This document shows, piece by piece, positions 1 to 13,052 of a stretch of DNA of 64,000 nt. This DNA comes from Pseudofabraea citricarpa (lineage: Eukaryota > Ascomycota > Leotiomycetes > Helotiales > Dermateaceae): positions 2,418,001 to 2,482,000 of the forward strand of contig JAPWGK010000003.1 of NCBI GenBank assembly GCA_029641185.1, read 5' to 3'. Position numbers and translations under genes: made by a program. How positions within the stretch are numbered: position 1 is the first letter of the stretch; the number at the start of each line of letters is the position of its first letter. A model generated the notes under the pieces. That model saw only the letters and a program-made list of their open reading frames with translations. It did no database searches and was not told the origin of the DNA.

Positions 1-260
1 ACCCGAAGGCCAGCCACCATGTATTTTGCTATAAATTGGTTTTCGTAGAAATTACCAAAAAGGATTTGAGGGGTGCATCACGACATTCAAATTTAGGTCA
101 CGTGTAATTACAGAATTTGAAATGCTTACTCCTCCAACACTTCACATCACATCAGCAACTTTAACGCCTGGATATCAACCTTCCACTGTGGCTATACACA
201 ACCACAATATCTACCTAACTTTCAATAATCGCTTCGTCTTTGGCAAAGCCTTCATCCGCA
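1..260. other. upstream non-coding segment
   Basis: No coding frame is seen. It is the probable promoter and 5' leader of the DUF952 gene that follows. A CACGTG E-box-like word lies near 98-103. Confidence 0.4.
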
Positions 261-680
261 ATGCCACCTGCGACCTTCCCCAGTAACATCTTTAAGATCG
301 TCCCCACGGAACCGCCCGTACCACTACCATCCGCGCTCGAATCGAGCCAGCTTGATTCTAAAGATGGTTTTATCCACACATCCATTGCTAGTCAAATCCC
401 AGTCACAACAGGACGGTTCTTCTCTTCGGCTAGTGAGATCTGGATTCTGAAGCTAAGCATCAAGGCTCTTACGGAAGAGGGACGAAGAGTCATCTGGGAA
501 GGACCTGAGGGCTGCATACATGTTTATCAGGACGAAAAGACAGCTAGTGGAGAGACTAAGTTGCCAGCCCTTGGGAGTGGCAATGTCACTTCTGTCAAAA
601 AGTATGAGAGGAAAGAGGGTGAGGATTGGAAGAGTGTCTTTGCAAGAGACACTACATGGTTAAGAGACGAAGATAATTGA
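261..680 (+). CDS. DUF952 family protein
   Basis: Single-exon gene of 139 residues. The open frame runs further 5' but only with a TTG, so I take the first ATG at 261. The family pattern is visible: an N-terminal 'IFKIV' strand, a central 'DGFIHTS' motif followed by 'RFF', the strand 'IWILKLSI', and a late 'CIHVYQ' resembling the usual 'HLYG'. DUF952 proteins are small alpha/beta proteins of about 110-150 residues found in bacteria and fungi. Their biochemical role is unknown to me, although the conserved His pair suggests ligand or metal contact (inference). No signal peptide or membrane segment is visible, so it is probably cytosolic. Family call is fairly firm; function is open. Confidence 0.8.
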   Translation: MPPATFPSNIFKIVPTEPPVPLPSALESSQLDSKDGFIHTSIASQIPVTTGRFFSSASEIWILKLSIKALTEEGRRVIWEGPEGCIHVYQDEKTASGETKLPALGSGNVTSVKKYERKEGEDWKSVFARDTTWLRDEDN

Positions 681-1326
681 GAAGAAATGGGTCTTATTTG
701 GAAAGCCATTGGAAATCCAGAGAGGACAAACATAGCTCCAAGCCGTTACTGCGAAAGGGCAGACATGTGTATAATCACGTGGGTACACGATTAGCAGACC
801 TTTTCCAGCCAAAACACTAGCTAATATCTCTAGTTAGATTCTCCAATTCAACATCTGGGGTTTGATTCATACAACTAGTTATCTAGCATAAAATACTGCT
901 CTCAAATCCGCTCGTAAAGCTCATAAGCTCAAGAACCCATACTCCACGTGACCAACCTTCATCCTCGTCCACTCTCCATTTACGATGATATTCACCTAAA
1001 CACCAAGAGGTGAATTTCAAAGTAAACACACATGTGATGTTAAGTGTATTTATTCTCCATTTCTTCTCCCAGTCTACACTCCTCGTCTTCACAACAAAAC
1101 AACCACAATCTTGCGATTACAGACGTCCTTCTCGCAGTGTCAATGCCCGTGGAATATCTACCGTACTACCTCACAACGGTACAAGACAGTGATTATTCAT
1201 TAGAACTCAATTCTAGTAACGAGGTAGGTTTTGGACATCCTGCTCCCGCTCAACCTCTGCTGACTTCCTTACAGGAATCAACCCAGTCCTCTCCTAACTC
1301 AGAGTTAACTCTCGCTACTTTCGAAG
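681..1326. other. intergenic / possible upstream exon of next gene
   Basis: Mostly non-coding. An ATG at 1143 opens a 27-codon exon that could splice from GTAGGT at 1224 to an AG at 1326, in phase with the ATG at 1327. That would add 27 residues to the next protein. The evidence is only splice-signal quality. Confidence 0.25.
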
Positions 1327-1828
1327 ATGACGAGTCGCAACTTTCTCCGTACCAATCCCTCTTACGAAAGCTTGCTCAAGCAAGAAAAATTGGTCAAATC
1401 CTTTCCTGGGGAGCAAGCTACTTCAGCCCACGTCCAGGCATGGGTAACTGAATACCGCGCAACTCTTGGGTCGACATATCCAGGTTATGGGGCATATTTC
1501 TTTCCGAAATTCGATGGTGCGAGATTCCATGCCTTGCGGTCTAGCGAATTTCGAAGTCGGTTTGATAATGCAACTTCGGAGAAGACACAGATGGCGGAAG
1601 AGATGATGCAGGGCTTTGTTGCAGGAAGAATGGTAGGTTTTCTTGATACCTCCCTTCTAATACAAACATGCTGACTTTTCCCCCTTTATTTAGTTCTACC
1701 GTATCGAGAAGGCGAAGAGAGAAAGAGCTCGCGATGATGCGGCAGCAGCAAAATGGGCCAAGGACGTGAAGATCAACAAGCAGACGAAATCTTCTGTTCC
1801 TTCTAACCAAGACAGTTGGTGGTATTGA
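1327..1828 (+). CDS. unrecognised small fungal protein (2 exons)
   Basis: Exons 1327-1632 and 1694-1828 join in phase across a 61-base intron (GTAGGT donor, TTTAG acceptor) to give 146 residues. I do not recognise the family. The N-terminal two thirds is mixed alpha/beta with a Tyr/Phe-rich stretch ('YPGYGAYFFPKF', about residues 50-61). The C-terminal part is a highly charged helix rich in Lys, Arg, Glu and Ala, ending in 'SWWY'. No signal peptide, membrane span or Cys pattern is visible. The reading frame and clean intron argue for a real gene. A longer form starting at 1143 is possible. Confidence 0.6.
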
Positions 1829-2639
1829 CTATGTCCCTATTTGCGCACAGAATTGGAGTTTTAGGAACCGATGTTGTTTATAGGGAACCTGTAACTTAAC
1901 TGGGTAGCTTGGATTGGATCGGGAAACAGCTATGGGGTTTGGGAACCAGTTTTTGAGTTTGATATCCCTAAATTGCATAATTGAGCTTCTTGCGATCCGT
2001 AGATTTACACGATATCACAAGTGCGCAGACGTTGGTTGCATAGAGACAATTTCTATCTTCTCCTCTAAAGGAATCCTTTTCTTAAAGGAGAAACTAAAAA
2101 AGGAAAGAAGGTCCCATCCTCCTATGCAATTAGACAACGCGATCTCAGTTAAGCTTTAGGCAGAACACAAAATATTCGAGGACCATCGGAATAATTAAAT
2201 GGTAAAATGAATGCACAAAAGTAATGAAGAAAAGTTTTTGGCTAGCTATACCACAACATCTACCCGAACAAGTCTTAGGCAGCGCAGGTCATGATACAAC
2301 TAACCAGCTGGTTGGCCAGGAGCACTCCAACTTTCATCTCGATAGGTTGAGACGCATCAACAAGGAGGAATTAGCTGCCTATACGAGTTGGAAGTTTCAA
2401 GCCGCCGATGAAGAAGGAAACAACGCAGAGACAGGAGAGCCACAGTTACACCATATGTCAACGTTTGTTGAGTGAATTTCGCTTAATATGATATATAACC
2501 TGCGAGAAAGGTTCAAGGTGATATGGCAGTTGACGCTCGTAAGCGAGCACGGGAGATACCTACCTATGCTTCCTAACCACGCGCCGTTTCTATATTTCAG
2601 TCTTTAGACATTGATTGGTATTACTGCTGCTTAATCTTC
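1829..2639. other. intergenic, convergent 3' ends
   Basis: About 0.8 kb between two convergent genes. Short open frames (for example around 2224-2475 on +) show no recognisable motif or splice context. I see nothing else. Confidence 0.4.
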
Positions 2640-3449
2640 TTAAGCCATGGCTCCTGAATATTCCTTTTTCATCGCTTCACGAACCATATCTCCACACAAC
2701 TTCGCCACGGGATTCGTGCTAACTGCCAATTGCCTGGCTATTTCATTTCCATATCTGCCACCAAGCACGAAATCTCTTGAGGCATTCTCCTCGAAATCTA
2801 CAACGCTCCACCCAGCTTCCTTCCTTGACGCATCAATCTTCAACTGAGCTCTCCCTGGGGTTGAGAGATATTTACTAGTTAAGTGATACAGAGCCCCTCG
2901 TTGTGTGTAAGCTTGTGAAAGTGTCTTTGCAGCTTGGGGTGAGAGTCCCGCGAACGGTGTTCGAGGAGCAAGCAGTGCAATAGCAGTATCAAGGTCATCC
3001 AAAATCTTCTTCGATGCACCCGTCACCTCGGAACTTGCCGCTTCAGCATGGAGAGGTTCTGGAGCGTCTTTGGGTTTTACACCATCCAAGAGCATACCGT
3101 CGCCAAACATTCTTCTCAAGGCCTGGGCACGGTTGTTTCTAACACTAGCATAATTGGGGAAGTCTTCTACCAGCTCGTCGAGGCTTGCAATACATGCTTG
3201 GTATCGAGGAAGCGGTGGTTGAGATGCTGGAGATGGCTTCAAGCCGGCTATCTGAAGTTCCACCTGTTGTATTTGAGCAATTATGTCGCGCTCTCTTTGT
3301 ACGACTCGTTGATATAATGTTATATCTGTGATATTTGGGTCTCGTGGTAGCGAATCGTCAATGAGAATCGGCGCTGATGGTCCCGACTCAGGATCTTTGA
3401 TTTTGTCGAGGACCTCAAGATCGTGCTTTGTAAGTGTTCCTGTGGCCAT
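2640..3449 (-). CDS. TTC36-like tetratricopeptide repeat protein
   Basis: Single-exon gene of 269 residues with a clear ATG. The N-terminus (1-60) is charged and ends in a coiled-coil-like 'RERDIIAQIQQVELQIAG'. Residues about 75-200 form helical hairpins typical of TPRs ('YASVRNNRAQALRRMFGDG', then 'AYTQRGALYHLTSKYL'). The C-terminus carries the conserved block 'DFEENASRDFVLGGRYGNE' followed by 'ARQLAV..NPVAKLCG', the hallmark of TTC36 (HBP21) homologues. Animal TTC36 has been linked to tyrosine metabolism by affecting degradation of 4-hydroxyphenylpyruvate dioxygenase. The gene here sits divergently next to the fungal HPPD gene, with about 650 bp between the two ATGs. That neighbourhood is noteworthy and is treated as a finding. 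Probably cytosolic. Confidence 0.88.
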   Translation of the reverse strand: MATGTLTKHDLEVLDKIKDPESGPSAPILIDDSLPRDPNITDITLYQRVVQRERDIIAQIQQVELQIAGLKPSPASQPPLPRYQACIASLDELVEDFPNYASVRNNRAQALRRMFGDGMLLDGVKPKDAPEPLHAEAASSEVTGASKKILDDLDTAIALLAPRTPFAGLSPQAAKTLSQAYTQRGALYHLTSKYLSTPGRAQLKIDASRKEAGWSVVDFEENASRDFVLGGRYGNEIARQLAVSTNPVAKLCGDMVREAMKKEYSGAMA

Positions 3450-5362
<1,913 letters not shown>

Positions 5363-8300
5363 CGTAGTTGGGAATGAAAATTTGAGAGGCAGATTCTGTA
5401 ATTAGCGTTGCGTTGCATTAGGTGGATGTCTCAACAGGCAGAATCGTTCCGTAAGCGTCGGCGGTTAGCTACTCCCCAGCGAGTTTTCCGTGTGTTCGGT
5501 CCAAGGACCCGAATAACGAATTTTATGAATAAAATGGATTATGGCAACAATCACCATTCTATGTTTGATTTACATCTCTTATGTGACGGCTTATTCTCAC
5601 AACAGCAGAGACCTTGAGTACAAAAGCCATGAAATCTTTGAAGTTTAGCGAGCCCGTGGATTAACTCACAAGACATAAACCATTCTTCCTTAATTCCTCA
5701 AATAAACCTAACTCTATTAAATCAGGGACCTGCAAACCCAAAATTTATTAATCTTTATATATCAACACCCGAATTGAATCGAGCTCCCGTTTCAGGTTTA
5801 AAGCAAACCAGATGGTTTTTTCATGCTCGCCTATTTTGCACCATCTGACCAGAAGCTTCAAAAATGAAAAATAAAAAGAACTCCAACCACGTCCAACCAG
5901 TCAAAAACCTTCTCATATTCCTTGACGCGACCCAAAAACAGGGGTGCGGGATCCAAGCCTGTACCTTGAGCCTTTAGCTGACAATTACAGGAATCCTTCT
6001 CATTTTCGTCTAGCTTTCTCTCTAGAAAAAAACAGCAGAGAGGAAACCCCGATTCTCTATTCTTCTGCACAAAACCTTTCCTTTGTTCTTGGTTGGGCAC
6101 TTACATGCAGCCAGCTTAAAAGATGTTGGCAGCCATTCTACACCCGAAGCTCGAGTCTCCATTTCATTTTCAAAACGTGGCCTAAGATTATGCTATCCCC
6201 TCGTCTATGGTCAAGAACCGAGCAACAAGGAATCATCGAGAGGTCGCTTGCGCTTAAATGCACAATACAAGGACAGAGCAAAGAGATGAGGATATCAAGT
6301 AAGTAAGTAGCAAGGTCAATGAGCCAAGCTCAAGCAAGAGTGTTCTGTAGTTTAAACCTTGGGCCAAATTGAAAATCAACAAGTATCCTCTGACACCAAA
6401 TCCTTTCCCCTCCCCCCACCTCCTCTCCCTACTCAGCCATAACATAAACAGAACGAGCTCCAAAAAGAAGAAGAAAAAAGAAACCTTCGAATTTGATCCT
6501 CCCTCGACAACTGGAGTGATGACTTCCCGCTTACAGAACCATATCTTGACTCGTGACTTTCTACTTTTTTTATCTGTCCTCCGACAAGGAACCATACCAG
6601 AAGAGAGAAAGAAGGAAAGAAAGAAAGACTCAGCACGCAAGACTGCAACGTTTCAACAGGAGAGCTACCGACCGGTAAACGATGAACGACGCACGATGCC
6701 TACGCAAGTAGAGAAGTTTATCATAGATCAAAAACCTACGCATGTTGTCTCTGAGATCCGGAGGACGAGGCAGAGTCTTAGGGAGAAAAATCGCGATGAA
6801 AATACCTATTGCATGTATAGGAATCATACCTATGTATCCATCCAGCCGATGTACGCATCGGGATGCTTCTGACGGCAGGTTGTTCATTTGAATACGCTTT
6901 CCATGTACCAGGAAAGTTGATGGAAACCGGTGTAGTATTATAATGTAGGAACAGCAGCTACCCATATGAAAAACCCAGTGCTGTAAATGCCCCTCAAAAC
7001 ATGAAATGCAAGAAAGGAGAGAGCCCCGCCTACTCACTAGCCATCCCCTTATCTAATCCACTGCAATGATATAAAAAACATGTTGGCTAGTTAACCAAGG
7101 TATGCCAGGCGGGGAATAGGACAAAACATGCACACATGCGTGTGGTCTAAATCCCGCACTGCGCACTCTGCGTTCCTTGTAACCCTTACGTCTTTTGCGA
7201 CAAACGTTGAGCATGACGCCATGAATGAGGGGCGAGGTTGGTTTTTTGGGATATCTAATTTGGTACACGGTAAACGCCAAACCAGGTTAAGGGAGCAGTG
7301 GGCCAGAGCACAGTCTCTCTTCCTTCAAAGTTTGCTGAGGAATGCAAATATTTGCACGAGAGACGGGGCCAGACCAACTCAGCTCGGTTGCACCTGAAGG
7401 AAGCTTTGGCACTTTTCCGATAGCGAAAAGTGCGGGATGAGAGGTATAAGTAAGGGGTTGGAGCATCGCTTCGAGAGGGGGGAGAAGAGGGGAGGCAGCA
7501 CCAATAAAAACTTCAAACCGTACCATTTTTATTTCCGCAAGAGAAAGTTTACCCGGCATCGAGGGAGTAGAGCATGACAAGCACATGGTCGAATATACAT
7601 AAAATAAAAGGTCGGTATGTGATCCGATTCAAAGACTTCTTGAAACCGAAAGGGAGCGCCATCAGGAGCAGGTTGAGACGAGTTCGACAAGACGCAAGGA
7701 ATAAGACACGTTTTTTGCGGCGTCCCTTGATAAAATGACAGACAATTTCGCGGGTGGCTGCTGGTATAATAAAATGCCCGTAGCCGAGCCCCCTAATATG
7801 TAGGTGCTGCAACTTCCCGTCCCTATATCACGCAGTATGGAGTTGTGGTTGAGGAATGGATTGTACGAGGGCATTGTTTGGGTTTGTCTCGAGGAACTGG
7901 AGAAGAAATGAAAAGTTGGTGCAAGGAGACACAGTACACTGTGGGCAAGAGCCATGAGAACTAATTCCAAACTGGCGAGGTAGTTTATCACCCACACTAC
8001 CCCCACAAGTCCTGTGAGTGGGTTTGAATGGAAGTCATGTGTGTAGCAGCCGGAAATAGAGGAACGTGCTATCATGTGCAGAACATGCTTCGCTCAGCAT
8101 GTCAATCAGTGAGAAGCCGAAGTACCTGTCGGAGAACCAGTCACCTCTCCAACTTGGAGGGTATGCCAAGCTTATTATATTGAGAGGGGTAACTCAAGCA
8201 GAAAATCGGGAATCTTGTCAAGAGTTGGCTTGGTGACACAGCGCCCACCTCTTTGAAGGTTGGTCGTATTGATCCTCGGCAGTCAAGTGATGAATGTCTT

Positions 8301-8860
8301 AGATCGACGTAACCCAGTGAAGAAGAGGTTGCAAAGAGGCAACGAGATAGATTAAGAGTGAGTACAAGTTCGTATCGTCTGACACCCCGAGGGAAGGAAA
8401 GTCGCCGAGCCTTGCATCCTAGGCAAGCTCATGTATGCTGAGCTCATACGATTCCACAGTAAATTATTGGGGACGACCTTGCTGTGACAAGCCAGACTGC
8501 AAGAACTGGTGAAGCATCGAGAGATGCCAAACATACAGATGCGAACGGTCCTTGATACAATGTTATGGCCCGATGTCATGTTGGTTCTCGCTAGCAGATG
8601 TCTTGCAGGAACTACTGCGAAAGATGCACAGAAATATCTCACATCATGCCACTTTCAGATCACAGCTTACTCGCTACTGTAGCATGCTCTCCCATATTTG
8701 CGTCTCTATAGAAATAAGAAATCATGGCAAGCACAATCTGATGCACAAACTCATACGTGCAGTGCAGTTTGCGATCGCAGATCCAGAATCCAGATCCTTG
8801 CGGCAGTCGATAATATAAGGATGGAATGGACAAGATAATCTCTGACCGCGAGGTTTACCC
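5363..8860. other. long gene-less region, part 1
   Basis: Both strands are interrupted by stops every few tens of codons, and no frame shows a family motif or plausible splice chain. It holds AT-rich and oligo-A/T stretches (about 5660-5780 and 6450-6480) and AG-rich runs (6600-6635). The first few hundred bases are probably the 3' UTR of HPPD. I cannot exclude a non-coding transcript. Confidence 0.4.
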
Positions 8861-9640
8861 TCCCGGGCTCGTGTGTGGGTACGGTGGGGGGCCGGGCTTG
8901 CGCAATGCCACCGAATCTGCAGATCTCATCATATCCGCCCTACCCACTCTTTTGGCTTTCGAGGTGTGCAGCGTCCAGATCTAGAAAAGTGGTACATAAG
9001 AAGTTGTGCACTGCAGCGGCTTTGAGGGCTTCCTTGGGGCCTCAATTTATTTTGACATGCCAAGTACCAGCATGCTTGCTCACCCCGGCCCTGGGCACCA
9101 GGGGCCCTGTCGGTTGGAAGCACAGATTGCCTGGGTGTGCAGGGCGGGAGGGTGCAACGACGTGCCGCGACTGGCTGTGATGGGCTGGAGAAAGCAGACC
9201 CTGGGCTCGACTCCCGAGACACTCTCCCACAATCCCAGCTGACTGACTGATGACACAGAGCAGGGGTCGGGCAGAAGCCGCCTGGCGGCTTGCCTGCTAC
9301 ACCCTGCTTCTGCCAGCGCTCTGTGGCCTGTGTTACGAACTCTCCGCTGGGAGGCCTGCCACCTCTCAGAGCCAGTTCCAGCGTCCCAGAAGAATGTCGA
9401 GGCCGTCCCTGGTGCTCCCTCTGGCATGCAGTGCGGTTTCAGCTGTATGGTCCCATCACCATGGTTTGTTGCTGACGGCTGACGGCGAGCAAGCGGGGAC
9501 TGTACACAGTTCCAAACCAAAACCTAAGCAGTCATGTTGGGGACCTTTGAGCTTGGGGTACAGGTCCAGTATCAAGTGGCCAGATGCAACGCTTCTGCGA
9601 ATCATGTGAATTCGGCGTTTTTATCCGTGTGGACAGAGTG
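8861..9640. other. GC-rich block inside the gene-less region
   Basis: Noticeably richer in G+C than its flanks, so several overlapping open frames occur on both strands (for example 9080-9520 on -, 9250-9609 on +). None has a recognisable motif. A short hairpin-capable sequence (GGCCCTGG...CCAGGGGCC) lies near 9088-9107. Treated as non-coding. Confidence 0.3.
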
Positions 9641-11902
9641 TAAAGACTGGAGGTGCCACGATTAACCTCGAACTTACCCTGAACCGCCGTCGTCCAATGC
9701 GACGGCGTCAGCCAAGAGAGCAGCGATGCCAGTAACTCAGCGAGTCAGAACCTAGAAGCACACCTCCCACCTCGATTAAACGTGGGACCAACGTGCTTTT
9801 GGCAGTTAGATCGAAGGAAAAAACGTCTGATTGAATCTTTGGACCTCTCCTTCCATGTGCATGGCGCGCCACGCCATGTACGCAAGTGCCTGGAGACGGG
9901 CGTGTTATTATTGGTTTTGAGCTGTCATTCCTCCACGAGCCCAATAGAGGCTCAACGTAGCTTGTGCTGTACCTATCCTGGCGTGCCTGGTGCAGCGGTG
10001 CTTCTTGTTCTTGTGCCAATAATCGCCCAGAACAAGATTAGCTGGAGCAGTGAGCGACCGATCCACGGAGGCGGGCGTCAAAACATAGTTTCCGCCACCT
10101 GGTCCGTGAGCCTCGAGGAACCGTATGCATGGAGATGTTTCGTTATTCTGTCATCCGAGGGTCTGCGCGTCCAGACGCCATACCAAACCAAAGTACGGAC
10201 TGTACGCACAGCACAGTCGTAGGTAGATAATACAGTAGTAGCCCATCCGTCACGTCCGGAGTCGTAGTCTGGAGTAGTTGGGTAGAACCCAGCGACGCCC
10301 ACTGGCCCGAGCAGGTGTTGTTGGGCATGCATGGACATTATTTCGCACCGGTGCGGTGGAGTGACTTTTGACTCGTCCCAAACTCTCCTTCATGGATGAG
10401 CTTGCTGGATGCATCGACGACTTTGCAAGCCAGCGTGCCCAGTAGTAGGACGCCATAATCTCGTAGGGCCAAAGTAGTTGCAAAGCACGTATGCAAACGG
10501 CGCGCAAACCGTGTCAATCTTAAAAATCCATCTGCCTCGCCGAGTCACCAGCAAACATGTCTCGGACGATGTCGTTTTCAGATCCAGCCAGGAAGAATCA
10601 AAGGATGCGATTGTAATCCTCACATCATCCTGCTGGTTGGGGGTTGTTGGAAACGATACGGCCGTACCCGCTCGACATTATAGGAGATAGCACCGTGGAT
10701 TGAGGCCCTGAAGGGATCAGTAATTCCGCCTTGGCCCCTCCCCCCAATTCCGCGCTTGTTATTTTTCGGTACCCGACTGCCAGGACAGCTCACACTCCCT
10801 CGAATCTTCAGTCGTCAGCCTCCTGAAATCAATTCACGGCTCAGGGCCTGCTGTATGCATGGGGCGATGCTCGGCACACAAAAGGAACCATAGAAAATGA
10901 AATGATCGATCCCCCATGCCGGTATGAATTTCAACCTTTTCTGCTGTAAAGCATAATGAATTTAAACGGCGGAAGCGATTGCGACCTTCTTAGGGGTCCC
11001 CTGCGATCCTCCAACCGAGCTGAAGGTGTTCCCCTAGTTCCCTGCCCGGATTTGGGGAGCGGGAGCAAGCTGTCGTGGATGTCTCTGGGACGGGGCGCCG
11101 CTCTTGTCCACGAAAAGACGGATCGTTGGTCTGTGGGCTGTGGGGGCTATGGGCTCTGGGCTATGGGCACTGGGCAGTAGTGGACGCTGGACGGTAGGCG
11201 ACTACCAGTAGCCTAGGCCGTACGAGTAGGCACCGTCCTGTCCTGTCTTGTACAAACGCCAGAGAGTGTGTGAGTGTGTATACAGTACAGTGCTGGTCGA
11301 ATTCAATAGTTGGTTGTACCCTCTGGTCCTTTTGCTTGTGAGACTACTGTCAGGCGGTGTCAGCTGCTGGATGTGGCACAAGGTTTCAGGGAGGCCTCGC
11401 AGCTAGACGTGACGGACTGCAGTGCCTGGAGATGATGGCATTCCAACAGCTTAATCATGATGGGCTGACAGCGGAGGTGGCAGCCGTAGCCACTGCTCAG
11501 TGACTGTTAGTACTGTAAGAGCAAGTAGTGTGGTACTGGCAGGTCGTCGGGAGAAGAGGGGAAGGTCGCTTACTTCGTAGACTTGCACAGTCGAGAGAGG
11601 GCTGGATGATTTCGATATATCGTATTACAGGACAGTGGTGTTCGAGACGGCAGACGAGCCAGGTTGCTGCCGCAGATGCAGATGCAGCATGCAGAGGAGG
11701 TCTCACTGATGCTGTCCAGGGTCGGGCGTGGAATGAGGACGGCCGCTCATGGCTCGTCCTTCTGGCTCATGGCCCATGTCAGGTCGGTCATAATCCAACG
11801 AGGAGCATCCCAATCGCCCCATGCTGGGACAGTGTGATGGTCGAATCAGCAGTGGTTGTTGATGATGATGGGTGATGGGTGATGGGGATGGGGATGTGGA
11901 CA

Positions 11903-11955
11903 GTAGTGGGTAGTGGGTAGTGGGTAGTGGGTAGTGGGCAGTGGGCAGTGAGTGG
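11903..11955. repeat. GTAGTGG tandem repeat
   Basis: Five near-perfect head-to-tail copies of the 7-base unit GTAGTGG, then two GCAGTGG variants. A degenerate run of the same G-rich type occurs near 11135-11185. Seen directly. Confidence 0.9.
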
Positions 11956-12369
11956 TAGGTGGTGGGTAGCGTAGTAGTGTTCACTATTCACTTCCCGGGA
12001 CTGTGACTCGTCGTCCACACACACCCTACGCATGGATAAAATACGCCCACAGCCCGCAGCCTACAGGACGCCTACGCCCTGCATCTTTTTTAGTTGTGCC
12101 AGTCAAGCCTCTCCAAGTCTTGGTGTGAACCCTCATCTGGAGCGCAAGACCACTGGTCAGCACCATCCCTGGCTCCTCGGGCCCAAGTCTGTATCGGTAC
12201 CCATGCCAACCCATACAACCCACACCTACCGTACAGTAAATCCACATCCACATCCACCTCCCAGCCAAGTTGAAGCGAAGCACTCCCCGGCCAGGACCAG
12301 GACATCCTGTACTGTAGGACGACACCCCTGCTTTGCCTACTCTGTACTAACTCAACTGCACAGTACTGC

Positions 12370-12432
12370 CTTGCCTGCCTCTCCTCTTTCTCCTCGTCCA
12401 CTCCCTTCCTCTCTCCTCTCCTCTCTCTCTCC
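12370..12432 (+). promoter_or_regulatory. pyrimidine-rich core promoter tract of veA
   Basis: About 60 bases almost entirely C and T (CTCCTCTTTCTCC..., ending in CTCTCTCTCTCC), followed by a CAAC start-like word. CT tracts just upstream of transcription starts are common in filamentous fungi, so this suggests a leader of roughly 600 bases. The position of the start is inferred. Confidence 0.35.
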
Positions 12433-13052
12433 AACGACATCAATAGCATCTCGTCCTCACCTGCTTGCGACAATCGACGTCGACACACAACCAGATCAAG
12501 TCAGTAGTAGTGTGGGATTGAGTGCGACGGGAGGATCAGCAGAACAGAAGGACGACGACAACAACAACAACAGCGACGACTCTTGAGGGGTACCATCCGT
12601 CTATCCATCCACCACCGGCCGCCGTACTAAGCCGTCCCAAGCGATTTTCAGCGCGAACCCAGGAAACTCCAGCGGGCGCCCCGAGTAACAGGAACACTGT
12701 CGCTTTCGTCAACACCCTCACTGCCACAACCACCCCAACACCCGCAACCATCGGGCTGATTGAGTCCAAGCCTGCGTCGTCGACCTCGAAGACTGCCACG
12801 GGAACTGGTCACCGAGCAAGGGAAACAATTATCTGAGGTGAGCAGCTGGTCCAGTTCCAACGCTTGGTCTTTCGCTTGAGGAGGGAGATCCGCCAGCTCG
12901 GGTGGTGTTGGGATCAGCCTGTTGCGAGAAGGGACAGCCGCAGAAGGAGAGTTCAGAGTTCAGAAGGCTGATATTATAACCACATTTGCAGCCCATCCCC
13001 CACTTTATTTAAACATCCGTCTTGTTCGCCCACAGCGAACCTATATACCAAA

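Larger units (their letters stand above)
9641..13052. other. veA upstream region
   Basis: About 3.4 kb immediately 5' of veA with no supported coding frame. It contains GTAGTGG tandem repeats (11903-11955), several TACAGTAC/TACTGTAC words (for example 11281-11290, 12306-12317), a CT-rich tract (12370-12432) and a possible 5' UTR intron (GTGAGC at 12838 to CCCACAG ending 13035). Probably promoter plus long leader of veA. Confidence 0.45.

Noticed and set aside
9080..9520. 146-codon open frame on - strand
   Set aside because: It lies in a GC-rich patch where other frames on both strands are equally long. No family feature is visible.
12032..12586. 184-codon open frame on + strand upstream of veA
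   Set aside because: It reads through the CT-rich promoter tract as Ser/Pro/Leu low-complexity sequence and ends in an Asn/Asp run. More likely promoter and leader DNA than a gene.
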